Below, one piece after another: positions 32,194-41,225 of a DNA stretch of 64,000 bases (position 1 is the stretch's first letter; each line of letters begins with the position of its first letter). Location of the stretch: NCBI GenBank assembly GCA_023459275.1, contig JAEWVC010000030.1:93622-157621 (forward strand), written 5' to 3'. Both the position numbers and the translations under genes were made by a program. The notes beneath the pieces are model-generated. The model saw nothing but the letters and a program-made list of their open reading frames with translations, was not told the origin of the DNA and ran no database searches. This stretch comes from Bacillota bacterium (lineage in GTDB: Bacteria > Bacillota > Clostridia > Christensenellales > Aristaeellaceae).

Positions 32194-33464
32194 TTATTCC
32201 ATAAGGAAGGTGGTCACCAGCCGGAGGTAGGAATCCTGGTTGGGGAATATCCCAACCACCCGTGTTCGCCGCTGTATCTCCTCATTCAGGCGTTCCAGCA
32301 TGTTGGTAAAGGCGATTTTGCGGGCATCCAGCTCCGGGAAAGCGTAGAAAGAAAGAGAATCTTCCAGCCCGTCTTCCAGTGTTTGAATCGCCTTTGGGAA
32401 CTTGGCAGCATACCGCTGCGCCAACGCCGACGCGCACTCTCTTGCCCCCTCCGCGGAGGGGGCAAGCCAGATTTCCTTGAGCTGCCGGGCAAATTCGTCC
32501 TTCTCACGGTGTGGAATATGGGCCGGGATATTGCGCATGAAATGCACCTTGCAGCGCTGCCAGGAAGTCCCGGGAAAACTCTCCCGGATCGCCGCAACAA
32601 GGCCGCTGTGGGCGTCGGATATGATCAGGACAGGATTTTTCAGCCCCCTCCCTTTCAGACTGTTGAACAGCTGATGATAGCTGGTCTTTGACTCTTCGAG
32701 CATTGGCTCGATGGCTAGAACTTCCCGGTGCCCCTTTTCGTTCACGCCGCAAACGACCAGGATGGCCATGCTGACAATACGGCCGCCGTATCACACCTTC
32801 TCATACAGAGCATCCACCCAAATCACAGGAAACAGTTGCTCTTCCAAAGAACGTTCCCTGAAGGCTTGCCCCTGCTATTGAGCCCTTTGGTCATTTCACT
32901 GGCCTGGCTTCGTGAAAGGTTTTCAATGCCCAGGCTCTTGGCCAGCTTTTCCATCTTATACTATTTCCAAACATTATTTCGTCGTTGCGGCGGTTCTTTT
33001 CGCGCAGGGCTGTGTCACCTCCCGTTCAGCGTAGCGCTGCTACGCCTCACTTCGGCTCCTTGCCTTGCATCGAAAATCCCTCGCCGCCATGGACGAAATA
33101 ATATTTTCCAATAGTATTACGGGTCGAAATCCCCTGCACAAATGCCTCCTGTACGACCTGGGTCTGGGCGGCTTCATTACGTTTGTGTTCCACGATGAAG
33201 AATGGAGTATACCCATCGTTTCGTACTTTCGGGATCATCAGATACATTGTCCCCATACGTGTGTCAAGCCGGCGCGGGCGATACCCGCTTCGGCTGCCGG
33301 TCCGTTAGGGGCTGTGCTCATTTTTAATTGCCCCCAGTTGTGCTGATACTTCTGCCTCCATCAGCCGCGTACACAGCCATTCCAGCATACTTAGAGCATC
33401 GGGTCTGCTTCACCCATACATTGCAGTAGCAATTCCGTGAGATTTCTGGTATCGTTTCTCTTGG
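32194..33464 (-). pseudogene. IS256-family (Mutator-type) transposase, broken
   Basis: The start at 33464 reads MAKRNDTRNLTELLLQCMGE and then hits a stop. The middle, IPKVRNDGYTPFFIVEHKRN and QVVQEAFVQGISTRN, is interrupted by the 158-bp element. It continues as MEKLAKSLGIENLSRSQASE, shifts frame, has a TGA in DALYEKV*YGGRIVSMAILV, and ends with an open stretch of 191 codons (32194-32769) carrying SDAHSGLVAAIRESF and RCKVHFMRNI. Several stops and shifts make it inactive. The 191-codon part alone cannot be a functional transposase because the first catalytic Asp region lies upstream of the stop. Confidence 0.85.
32959..33116. mobile_element. 158-bp MITE-like element nested in the IS256 transposase
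   Basis: Ends are TACTATT and AATAGTA, with a second inverted block ATTATTTCGTC/GACGAAATAAT just inside. It is flanked by a 3-bp TTA duplication (32956-32958 and 33117-33119). Removing the element and one TTA copy restores the transposase reading TRK-MEKLAKS across the junction, which shows it is an insertion. It encodes no protein. Confidence 0.75.
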
Positions 33465-33576
33465 CCATTGGGTCTCTCCTCCTTTGTGAATGCCTTGACA
33501 CCATTCATTCTAGCGGAGCCCCAATGGCTTTGTCATCCATTCCTTAAATTGCGAACTCTTATTGACACTAGCCGCA

Positions 33577-34425
33577 TCCCATTCTTGCGGTTGATAATAA
33601 AGCCAAAAGAGCGCTACTTGATTTTGCACGTGTTTTTCCAATAATGACGTTCGCTCGTATAGACGCACGGCTCAAGTGTTCACAGGCAGAGTTTTCATCA
33701 AGTATTACAGAAGAACCATTGAGTATGGATGATCTCAATTTCGTAGAGATTAACTCCATGCTGACAGAGGTGATCCAGAGGAGCCCGGTTCAGGGTTTGC
33801 AGATGCCGCCCATGACCCACAATACCAAGGTGGTCTTTCCCTACGAGAAAGAAGAACAGGAAAAATTGGTGGCCGCCTTCACCGAACAGAAAGGCAACAA
33901 GCTCCGCCTCCGTTATGGATGGGGAGCTGTTCTTATTTTGGAGACAGGGTGCCGGGCCGTCGCGGCGCTGGCGTGGAACGGTGTTGATGAAGAAAAGCGT
34001 ACACTGCGAGCAAACAAAAACATGGTCCGGGTGGACGGCAGGACCGTCGTGCAGCGGACCACGAAAACGGCATCCGGCATGCGGACTGTTCCCCTGAACA
34101 GCAAAGCCATGGAGGATATTCGGAATTTGAGGGTCAGCAGGTGGCCGGCTGTCCTTATGTTTTCGCTACCCAGACCGGGGAACATGTCAGCTACCGGCAC
34201 TTGCTGACTACCATGGAAAGAGCCTGCGAAGCGGCCGGTGTTGAGCATAGGGGATTACATGCTTTGCGGCATTCCTTTGCCAGCAACCTGTACGCCAGGG
34301 GCGTAGAAGTCAAGATCATCTCCAAATTGCTGGGCCATGCCAGCGTCGAGATCACCTACAACCGATACATCCATTTCTTTGAGGGAGATATTGACGATAC
34401 CCTCCGGCAGGCGGTTGGAGTATGA
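33577..34425 (+). pseudogene. Tyrosine site-specific recombinase, frameshifted remnant
   Basis: The first frame carries the start of the catalytic domain (YGWGAVLILETGCRAVAALA with the first catalytic Arg) to about 34135. A frameshift then moves to GCPYVFATQTGEHVSYRHLL, HALRHSFASNLYARGVEV, LLGHASVEITYNRYIHFF (H-x-x-R, H, and nucleophile Tyr) and a stop at 34425. The N-terminal arm-binding domain is missing, lost at the junction with the IS256 element. Not functional as written. Confidence 0.82.
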
Positions 34426-34776
34426 TCTGAAAAGAAAGCAAGTTATAACTGTTATCTCATTCATTAAATACCATCGCAGGACTATCCCATTGTCATTCAT
34501 ATTGAATTCGTTTAAATGCGCCTACAGGATGTCAAGAATAGGCTGTTATGAAAAGGATGTCTGCTTTTCTTTCATAATGCCTTTTCAAATGAGCACCATG
34601 AGAATGGTTTTCGTGATACGTATTCTTCTCCGTTTTGATTATCGTCTTCCCCTGCTTGTGCCTAGGTAAAAATGTTTGTATAATTGAATAGACAAAGGTG
34701 GCCCCAAACTGCCTGGTTCCGCAGGCCATCCGTCATCCAGGCTATACAAAAGAACATTACCATCCAGGAGAAACTC
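34426..34776. other. AT-rich intergenic region with promoter of the LacI gene
   Basis: No supported gene. A promoter with TATAAT at 34679-34684 and TTGTGC at 34656-34661 (17-base spacer) lies upstream of the LacI gene. The rest shows no feature I can name. Confidence 0.5.
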
Positions 34777-35739
34777 ATGGAGAAAACGAAGCCCACCATA
34801 AAAACCATCGCGCGGGAAGCGGGGGTGACGGCTAATACCGTCTCCCTGGCGCTTCGGGATTCCAAGCTGGTCACGGCGGACACCAAGGCCCGGATCCTTG
34901 CCATCGCCCGCAGCCAAGGCTATGTGCCCAACGTGCTGGCGGAATCCCTGCGCTCGGGCCGCAGCCGCACGGTGGCGCTGGTTTTCGGCAACCTGTTCAA
35001 CCCCCTGTTCGCCATGAAAACGCAAAAGATGGAGCACCTGCTGCGCACCCTCAAATACCAGGTGCTTATCCTAAACAGCAACGAGGACAAGGACCAGGAA
35101 CTGGAGGTGATCCAAACCGCCATCAGCCGCAAGGTGGACGGCGTGGTGTTCTGCCCCAGCCAGAAAAGCCGGGAGCCCCTGGAGCTTTTAAAGAAGCACG
35201 ATGTGCCCTATGTGTTGGTGGGCCGCAACTTTGACCAGATGCAGGAGGACGCGGTGGTCTGGGACAACGAAACGGGGGGCTACCTGGCCACAAAGCACTT
35301 GATTGAGCAGGGCTGCAAGCGGATACTGCACTTAAGCGGCGCATCCCACGTGTCCACCAGCCTGGAAAGGTTCCGGGGGTATGAGCGAGCGCTGCATGAA
35401 GCCGGCATGGAAACGGACAAACGGCTGCACATATGCCCCTTTGAGGCGGAGGGAGGCCTTGTGCCGGCGCTGAAACGGGCAGAAACGGATTTTGACGGCG
35501 TGTTCGCCTTCAGCGACATGATCCTGTGGGAGGCGGCCTGCCACCTGTCCGCCAGCATCAAAATGGTGGGATTTGACAACATACAAAGTTTTTTTGCCGT
35601 GCCCATCAGCTATTCTTCCATCGCCGCCGACCTGGACAAGGAGACGGAGCATGTGATCGACCTGCTGCTCAAGCGCATTGAAAATCCCGGCCGTTCCACC
35701 CAGAAGGTGGTGCTGCCGGTGCGCCTGGTGGTGAGGTAA
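34777..35739 (+). CDS. LacI-family transcriptional regulator
   Basis: 320 residues. The HTH at the N-terminus (TIKTIAREAGVTANTVSLAL) is followed by the hinge LAESLRSGRSRTVALVF and a binding-protein-like effector domain. ATG at 34777 with AGGAG seven bases upstream. It converges with the transporter/enolase operon that ends at 35823, with a shared bidirectional terminator between them. The operon's promoter carries a perfect LacI-type palindrome (40240-40257), so this protein is the likely repressor. Its effector domain is slightly shorter than the family average. Confidence 0.92.
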   Translation: MEKTKPTIKTIAREAGVTANTVSLALRDSKLVTADTKARILAIARSQGYVPNVLAESLRSGRSRTVALVFGNLFNPLFAMKTQKMEHLLRTLKYQVLILNSNEDKDQELEVIQTAISRKVDGVVFCPSQKSREPLELLKKHDVPYVLVGRNFDQMQEDAVVWDNETGGYLATKHLIEQGCKRILHLSGASHVSTSLERFRGYERALHEAGMETDKRLHICPFEAEGGLVPALKRAETDFDGVFAFSDMILWEAACHLSASIKMVGFDNIQSFFAVPISYSSIAADLDKETEHVIDLLLKRIENPGRSTQKVVLPVRLVVR

Positions 35740-35751
35740 TGTTGCGGTAAC

Positions 35752-35796
35752 AAAAAAACCTGCGGGAGGGCATAAGCGCCGCTCTCGCAGGTTTTT
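35752..35796. terminator. Bidirectional intrinsic terminator
   Basis: The stem CCTGCGGGAG (35759-35768) / CTCTCGCAGG (35782-35791), one mismatch, has TTTTT after it on the plus strand and seven A (T on the minus strand) before it. It ends both the LacI gene and the convergent enolase-superfamily gene. Confidence 0.9.
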
Positions 35797-35822
35797 ATTA
35801 AACAAATAAACAAGGTGTGTGT

Positions 35823-36959
35823 TTATTTCACCTGCTCGGCCCAGATGAATTCCATGCCAAAGCCGGGCTTTTGGGGCACGGTAAAGATGCCGTTTTGCAG
35901 CTTGTAATCGCTGTAATCGATGCCCTCGGTGTAGCCCAGCACCGTTTCCACAATGGGGATGTGGTGGGGGTAAGCCGCGGCCAGGTGGGTGCAGTAATTG
36001 GTTTTGACCACTTCGCCCCAGGCGTGGGGGGAGGACAAATACCCCAGGGGCACGATCTGCTTGAGCAGTGTGCGCCAGGCGGTGAACCCATACCCGCACA
36101 CGTCCGGCATCCACACATCCAGCAGCTTCTTTTTCGCCAAATCCAGCAACAGCGGGATATCGGTAAAGGATTCGCCGTCGGCCAGCAAGGTAAACGGGCG
36201 GTTTTTGGCCATGTAATCCTTGAGGGGGCGGTTCAATTCCTCGCACTCCCTAAAGGGCTCCTCCAGCCAGTAAAGGGGCGTGTCATCGATGCCGTCCATA
36301 AAAGCAAAGCAGTCGTTGAGGGTATAGCCGTCGTTGGCGTCCACCAGCAGCGTCACGTCCGGGAACGCCGCGTGGATGGCCTTCACGATCTCTATGTCCC
36401 TGGTAAGGCCCGCATCGTGCTCCATCCACATGTGGCCGCGGCCGATTTTGACCTTCATGTTGCGGTGGCCGGTTTCATAATCCTGGGCGCAGTCTTTGAG
36501 AACCTTGTCCGGCCCGAAGGGCTTGTCCTCCGGGATGATATCGTTCATATAAATGGCGCCGTCGTAAGCTTTCACATGGGTGACGGCGTTGGGGTTGATC
36601 ATGCGGCTGACGGGAATACCCAGTATGCATCCGGCCAGATCGTGCAGCGCGATGTCAAAGGGCAGCAGGGTTTCGTCCAGGATGCCGGTATCGGCGCGGA
36701 AGATGCTTCCCAGGGACACGTTGTACAGCTTCTGCTCCACTTCCTTGGCCTTGTCGATGCTCCTGGTGAGCGTGGCCCAGCCACTTGCGCCCTGGTCCGT
36801 TGTGAGTCTGGCAATTTTCAGCGAGCCGCCAAAGCCGTGATACCCCTTGATGGCGTTTTTCCCATGGAGTCTGGGATAGATGGCGCGGGGCATAAAATAC
36901 TCCACCCTGACGATCTTGTGCCCGTCAAGGCTCCGCTGCCAATCCTCGTAGAGGTTCAT
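35823..36959 (-). CDS. Enolase-superfamily sugar-acid dehydratase/racemase (mandelate racemase group)
   Basis: 378 residues. KVK (K169, K171) at the second catalytic strand, metal ligands near D207 (LLVDAND), E233/E234 (WLEEP) and D261-E263 (ADGES), and H312 in SPHAWGE fit the mandelate racemase group, which abstracts the proton next to a carboxylate. Members mostly dehydrate aldonic or uronic acids. RBS GGGAGAA before the ATG at 36959. It is the last gene of a transporter operon, so the transported sugar or its acid is the probable substrate. Which acid cannot be told from sequence. Confidence 0.88.
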   Translation of the reverse strand: MNLYEDWQRSLDGHKIVRVEYFMPRAIYPRLHGKNAIKGYHGFGGSLKIARLTTDQGASGWATLTRSIDKAKEVEQKLYNVSLGSIFRADTGILDETLLPFDIALHDLAGCILGIPVSRMINPNAVTHVKAYDGAIYMNDIIPEDKPFGPDKVLKDCAQDYETGHRNMKVKIGRGHMWMEHDAGLTRDIEIVKAIHAAFPDVTLLVDANDGYTLNDCFAFMDGIDDTPLYWLEEPFRECEELNRPLKDYMAKNRPFTLLADGESFTDIPLLLDLAKKKLLDVWMPDVCGYGFTAWRTLLKQIVPLGYLSSPHAWGEVVKTNYCTHLAAAYPHHIPIVETVLGYTEGIDYSDYKLQNGIFTVPQKPGFGMEFIWAEQVK

Positions 36960-37062
36960 ACATTTCTCCCTTTCCTATATCATCCCGTTTCGGGGTATCC
37001 GCTTTATGAGGGGGGAGCGGGGATGGCCCCGCTCCTCCGTGATTAAGCTTTCAAAGGTATGC

Positions 37063-38364
37063 TTATTCCAGCTCTTCCTTGGCCTTTTCGGCGATGCCAG
37101 TGAGCTTGTCAATGATCTGGTCAGAGGGCATATTCTCCACTGTCACATAGGCCATAACGTCCTTTCCGCCGCCGCCGTCCGCGTTAAAGATCGCTTCCCA
37201 CTTGGCGGTGGGGTGGAACCATTGGGTGGTGGCAATGATCTCCTTGCCGGAGAGGTACACGTTCCAGTAGGCTTCGCGGGCCTTTTGGAAGGCCTCAGCG
37301 TCCCACACCACGCGGTAGGGGGGCAGGTGGCCGGGGATGTTGTTGCTGAAGTAGGTCACCAGGGCATCCTCGCTCAGCCAGAAGCGCAGGAATTCCTTGG
37401 CCAGGTCGACGTTGGGGCCGTCGATGACGCCGATGGCATGGGTCGACGCACCGGCGCCCGCGCCTTCCTCAGCGCTGCGGTTCATGGGGATGGGGGCAAC
37501 GGACACGTATCCGTCGGTGAACCAGCTTAGGCCCTTCTCCTCGATCACGGTATTCAGGAAGGAGATGGAGGTAACCATGGTGGCGCCCTGCTCGGCCAGG
37601 AAGGACAGGCGCTGGCCTTCGTTCATGAAGGACACGGAGCCGGGATAGCAGGTGTCATAGAACAGCTTGCGCAGGAATTCCAGGGTCTCGGTGGTCTTTT
37701 CGCTGAAGGTAAGGTTGCCTTCCTCGTCCCACCAGTAGTCGGCGTTGCTGCCGCGCAGGTCGCTCATGGGCCAGCCTTCGGCAATGCCCAGCACGGAGCC
37801 GTAACGGTCGACCTTGCCGTCGCCGTCCACGTCACGGGTCAGGGCCTTGGCGGCTTCGTACCATTGATCCCAGGTGGTGGGCACTTCAAGCCCGGCCTCC
37901 TTGAACCAGTCGGCACGGTACCAGAAAGCGATGGGGAAGGTGACCAGGGGCACGCCCCAGGTGCTGCCATCCATGCGGTACAGGTTCAATTGCTTCTGGG
38001 ACAGCCACCAATCCTCGCCGTATTCGGCGATCACGTCGTCCACGGGCGCGGTGATGCCCATCTGGCCCCAGGTGACCACGTCGCCGGGTCCCCATACGAA
38101 GATCACGTCGGGCAGCGTGCGGGCCGCGGCGGCGGTTTGAATCTTCTGGTTGATGTCGCCGGTTAAGGTGGTTACTTCCACCGTTACGCCGGGATGGGCT
38201 TCCTCGAACATTTTGATAACCATATCCCGGGCAGCGGGATGGGGATCACGGACCACCACGTCCCACAGTTTCAGGACTTGCGTCGTTCCGCCGGCGAATG
38301 CGGCGGTGGCGAAGGAGGAAAGCAACAGCGATGCCATGAGCAGGAAAACGAGTACCTTTTTCAT
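37063..38364 (-). CDS. Extracellular sugar-binding protein (CUT1)
   Basis: 433 residues. Signal peptide MKKVLVFLLMASLLLSSFAT, cleaved at AFA-GG; no lipobox cysteine. Mature protein begins QVLKLWDVVVRDPHPAARDM then GVTVEVTTLTGDINQKI and LPDVIFVWGPGD, typical of family 1 binding proteins; a DVDGDGKVDRYG loop may bind calcium. Start at 38364 with AAAGGGG ten bases upstream; ATG 38382 would leave six extra residues with no good RBS. Follows the permeases in operon D. Confidence 0.92.
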   Translation of the reverse strand: MKKVLVFLLMASLLLSSFATAAFAGGTTQVLKLWDVVVRDPHPAARDMVIKMFEEAHPGVTVEVTTLTGDINQKIQTAAAARTLPDVIFVWGPGDVVTWGQMGITAPVDDVIAEYGEDWWLSQKQLNLYRMDGSTWGVPLVTFPIAFWYRADWFKEAGLEVPTTWDQWYEAAKALTRDVDGDGKVDRYGSVLGIAEGWPMSDLRGSNADYWWDEEGNLTFSEKTTETLEFLRKLFYDTCYPGSVSFMNEGQRLSFLAEQGATMVTSISFLNTVIEEKGLSWFTDGYVSVAPIPMNRSAEEGAGAGASTHAIGVIDGPNVDLAKEFLRFWLSEDALVTYFSNNIPGHLPPYRVVWDAEAFQKAREAYWNVYLSGKEIIATTQWFHPTAKWEAIFNADGGGGKDVMAYVTVENMPSDQIIDKLTGIAEKAKEELE

Positions 38365-38487
38365 GCGTGTTACCCCTTTCATTAATAGAAGTGTCGTGTC
38401 AGGCGGTTGCGGGTGACGCTCGTCTTCTCTCCTTTCCTTTTTGTTTCAAATGGAAGGCGCCGGCCTGATCCTTTGCAGCGCCTTGGT

Positions 38488-39351
38488 TCACCCCTTGACG
38501 GCTCCGGCGGAAAGCCCGCCCACGATGTATTTCTGGAAGTAGAAGAACACAAAGAAGATTGGCACCATGGCCACGAAGGCCGCAGACATCATTTCGCCCC
38601 ACACCACGCCGATGTTCTGGTTAAAGTACAGGTACAGCCCTACCATCAGCGGTTTGTACTTCTCCTCGTCGATGAGGATGGAGGGCAACACGTAATCGTT
38701 CCAGGAGGCCAGGAAGGTGTTGAACCCCACCACCACAAGACCGGGGATGGCCAAGGGCAGCACGATCTTGAGTATGATCTGCATGCCGTTGCAACCGTCC
38801 AGCCGGGCCGATTCCTCCACGCTTAAAGGGAGGCCCTTGATGAAGGCCTTGGCGAACCATATCCCAAGGGGCAGGCTGGTGGCCGTCTGGAAAAGCACCA
38901 ACCCCTGGAGGGAGTTGTTAAGATGCATGTTCACCGCCAGCGTGAACATGGGGATCAATAATCCGATGCCGGGAATCAGGTAACAGAACAGGATCAAGTG
39001 GGAAAACATGCGGCTTCCACGGAATGGAACCCTCACCAGGCTGTAGCCCGCGAACAGGCTGATGAAGATGGTGATGGCCGCCGTGGAGGTGGATACGATC
39101 ACGCTGTTCAAAAAGAAGGTAGGCAGGCCGTACTGGTTGGTGGAGCTGCCAATCTTGCCGCTTAAAACCGTCAGGTAATGCCGAAGGGTAACGGTATTGA
39201 AATTCGGCAGAAAATTGGGCGGGTAGGACAGGGTTTCCGCGATAGGGCGGATGGAGGTCAGTATCAGCCAGTAGATGGGAAAGATGACGGTAAAAACCAC
39301 CAGCACCGAAAAGAGGATGCGCAGCGACCGCTTGGCCGTTTTCTTTATCAT
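38488..39351 (-). CDS. Carbohydrate ABC transporter permease, MalG type
   Basis: 287 residues, six membrane spans, EAA loop EESARLDGCNGMQIILKIVL, C-terminal end KYIVGGLSAGAVKG typical of MalG proteins. ATG at 39351 overlaps the previous stop by four bases (ATGA), RBS GGAGGAAG; an upstream ATG at 39477 lies inside the previous gene and is rejected. Confidence 0.93.
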   Translation of the reverse strand: MIKKTAKRSLRILFSVLVVFTVIFPIYWLILTSIRPIAETLSYPPNFLPNFNTVTLRHYLTVLSGKIGSSTNQYGLPTFFLNSVIVSTSTAAITIFISLFAGYSLVRVPFRGSRMFSHLILFCYLIPGIGLLIPMFTLAVNMHLNNSLQGLVLFQTATSLPLGIWFAKAFIKGLPLSVEESARLDGCNGMQIILKIVLPLAIPGLVVVGFNTFLASWNDYVLPSILIDEEKYKPLMVGLYLYFNQNIGVVWGEMMSAAFVAMVPIFFVFFYFQKYIVGGLSAGAVKG

Positions 39352-40229
39352 ACCGCTTCCTCCCCAAAGGTCTTGATGAGGATGAAGTAGGCGACCAATA
39401 CCGTAAGGATCAGCATCACGCCGATGGCCGCGCCCTTGCCGGCCCGGAATGACTGGAAGCCGATCTGGTAATACCACATGGGCAGCGTGGTGGTGGCCTG
39501 AGCCGGACCGCCCTGGGTGAGCAGGAAGATGGACTCAAAGGTCTTGAAGGCGGCGGCGAAGCGCACGATCAAAAGCGTGATCAGCGAGGGCTTGATGGTG
39601 GGCAGGCTGATGGAAAAGAAGGTGCGTATGCTGCCGGCCCCGTCGATGCGCGCGCTTTCAAAAAGATCGGTGGGCACCTGCTTTAGGGCGTTTGTCAGCA
39701 CTAGGATGGAAAAGGGCAGAAAGTGCCAGGTGGCCACCAGCACCGTGGCGCCCATGGCCGTTCTCTGGGACCCCAGCCAATTCTGTACGCCGGTGATCCC
39801 CAGCACATCGGACAGCAGGTAGTTGAACACCCCGTAGCTGTAATCGTACAAAAGGGTGAACACGAAGGCGCTGGACATGAAGGAGGTCACCCAGGGAAGG
39901 AGGATCAGCGCGAACAGCACGCGCTTTACCTTGAACTCAAAGTTCATCAGCAGCGCGATGCACATGCTCAAAACGATGCTGATCACCGTAACACTGCCGG
40001 TGAAAAGCAGGGACCGGCCGATGGCGGACCAGAAATTCTCCTCGGAAAACATCCAGGCATAGTTGTCCAGGCCGATGTAGTTCAGCCGGTCCGGACGCAG
40101 AAGGTTCTTGTTGGTGAGGCTGGTCACGATAAGGTCCGCCATGGGCCGCAGAAACAATAGGGCCAGCAGGATGACCGCCGGGGCCAGCAGGGCGAGGCCG
40201 AACAGTGTCCTTTTCGTCTTTGCTGCCAT
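39348..40229 (-). CDS. Carbohydrate ABC transporter permease, MalF type
   Basis: 293 residues, six membrane spans, the first at about residues 8-32 (FGLALLAPAVILLALLFL), EAA loop FESARIDGAGSIRTFFSISL. First gene of operon D, starting at 40229 with GAGGTG upstream and with the operator and promoter immediately before it. Confidence 0.93.
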   Translation of the reverse strand: MAAKTKRTLFGLALLAPAVILLALLFLRPMADLIVTSLTNKNLLRPDRLNYIGLDNYAWMFSEENFWSAIGRSLLFTGSVTVISIVLSMCIALLMNFEFKVKRVLFALILLPWVTSFMSSAFVFTLLYDYSYGVFNYLLSDVLGITGVQNWLGSQRTAMGATVLVATWHFLPFSILVLTNALKQVPTDLFESARIDGAGSIRTFFSISLPTIKPSLITLLIVRFAAAFKTFESIFLLTQGGPAQATTTLPMWYYQIGFQSFRAGKGAAIGVMLILTVLVAYFILIKTFGEEAV

Positions 40230-40239
40230 ACTTCACCTC

Positions 40240-40257
40240 AATATTAACGTTAATATT
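40240..40257. promoter_or_regulatory. LacI-type operator of operon D
   Basis: AATATTAACGTTAATATT is a perfect 18-bp palindrome with central CG. It lies 10 bases before the first permease start and downstream of the promoter. Its TTAACGTTAA core differs from the TTTGGA operators of region A, fitting a different repressor, probably the LacI protein at 34777. Confidence 0.8.
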
Positions 40258-40290
40258 TTTCTAAAAAGAAAAAAGTTACAATCTGTGCTT

Positions 40291-40319
40291 ATTTTATCGT
40301 CAAAAAGCGCTGCTGTCAA
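40291..40319 (-). promoter_or_regulatory. Sigma-A type promoter of operon D
   Basis: On the minus strand TTGACA (40319-40314), a 17-base spacer and TAAAAT (40296-40291). Transcription would start about 30 bases before the palindrome at 40240-40257, so repressor binding would block elongation. Confidence 0.8.
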
Positions 40320-40349
40320 GCAGCCGATTGCTTTTTCTATGTTTTTTAC

Positions 40350-40604
40350 TTGACAAAGTGTGGGAAGATCACCAAACGCTCTGATGGCAGGTACCAGGCG
40401 GAGTATAAGGATTTAGATGGGAAGTGGAAATTCATCACTTTCAGCACGGAAGCAGAGGTACTTGAGCACTTCCAGACGGTACAGGCCGCAGCGACATTCA
40501 CGAAGGGCACCGAAACAGAAAAAGGACAGCCCACGAAAAAGCAGGTAGCAAAAGGCGCCAAAGGGGGACACAGCAAAGCCTGCGGAAAATCTGGTGCTTG
40601 CTGA
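40350..40604 (+). pseudogene. Fragment resembling an integrase arm-binding domain
   Basis: The frame ITKRSDGRYQAEYKDLDGKW resembles the N-terminal arm-type DNA-binding domain of tyrosine integrases (RRKDGRYxAxY pattern, also seen in the integrase at 63088). The frame begins with TTG inside AT-rich sequence, has no RBS and stops after 84 codons with no catalytic domain. A remnant of a mobile element, with modest confidence. Confidence 0.45.
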
Positions 40605-40726
40605 TTACGCGCTGAACTGGCCGCAAAAAGTTCAAGCCTGGGAAAATCCCTCCCACTTCATATGCCCGGTACCAGGTTTGCCTCCAACCTCTTTGCAAGG
40701 ATGAGCTTGCGCACCCATTGTAAGAA

Positions 40727-40900
40727 GTGAAATACATCACGTCTCTTCAGGTGCGGCGAGGGTTAAATCTCATTCTCCGCCAAAAGACCTTCTGCGCGGA
40801 CTTTCTGACCAAGAAGATGAAGGTAAACGAGGCTGAATTACCACAATACTATGTGGAAGGTAGCCACCCTGCCATCATCGAACCTGAATTGAGCCGGATG
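40727..40900 (+). pseudogene. Large serine recombinase fragment
   Basis: LILRQKTFCADFLTKKMKVN followed by PQYYVEGSHPAIIEPE matches the segment of large serine recombinases just before the zinc ribbon (QKTFTVDFLTKK..NEGxVPQYYVENSHPAII pattern, from memory). Only about 50 residues remain, and the catalytic N-terminal domain is absent. Confidence 0.7.
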
Positions 40901-40919
40901 GGGGCGATAGGCGAAGCGA

Positions 40920-40953
40920 AGGGGGCTGGCGAAACGGAGCGAAGCCCCCTTTT
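40920..40953 (+). terminator. Terminator-like hairpin in mobile-element debris
   Basis: AGGGGGCT (40920-40927) and AGCCCCCT (40943-40950) form a perfect 8-bp stem followed by TTTT. Probably a leftover terminator of the lost recombinase region. Confidence 0.6.
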
Positions 40954-41225
40954 GCATGGAACGGTCCAGCGCAGACAAGAATGAGGATTGCTCAGTAAGC
41001 AACCCTAATGTGGTCTGCCCCCGATTGTTGTGCCAAAACGAGCGTTAGGGAAAGCCGGAACTTGGCATGAAAATCCTTGTTACTGCATTGCTGTATCGTA
41101 ACGGATTCCGGCTTGGCTGTCAAGAATGGCGAAGCTATTCATTTCCCCGTGATAGCCGTGCCGGAATCCGTTATCCTCTACCAAGATGAAACCCTCGTAA
41201 ATCAATGGCCTCTCTTTACTCTTCT

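Larger units (their letters stand above)
32079..33568 (-). mobile_element. Decayed IS256-family insertion sequence
   Basis: About 1490 bases bounded by inverted repeats of 22 bp with two mismatches: GTGTCAATAGGAGTTCGCGA at 32079 and the complement at 33568. The flanking GCTA/TAGC extends the symmetry. It contains one degenerate Mutator-type transposase on the minus strand and a nested small element at 32959-33116. No clear 8-bp target duplication was found. Confidence 0.85.

Noticed and set aside
32194..32769. Intact 191-residue transposase
   Set aside because: It is only the C-terminal part of an IS256-type transposase, preceded in frame by a TGA stop and further shifts.
35817..37046. Plus-strand open frame of 409 codons opposite the enolase-superfamily gene
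   Set aside because: Antisense shadow: the opposite strand has all active-site residues of the enolase superfamily.
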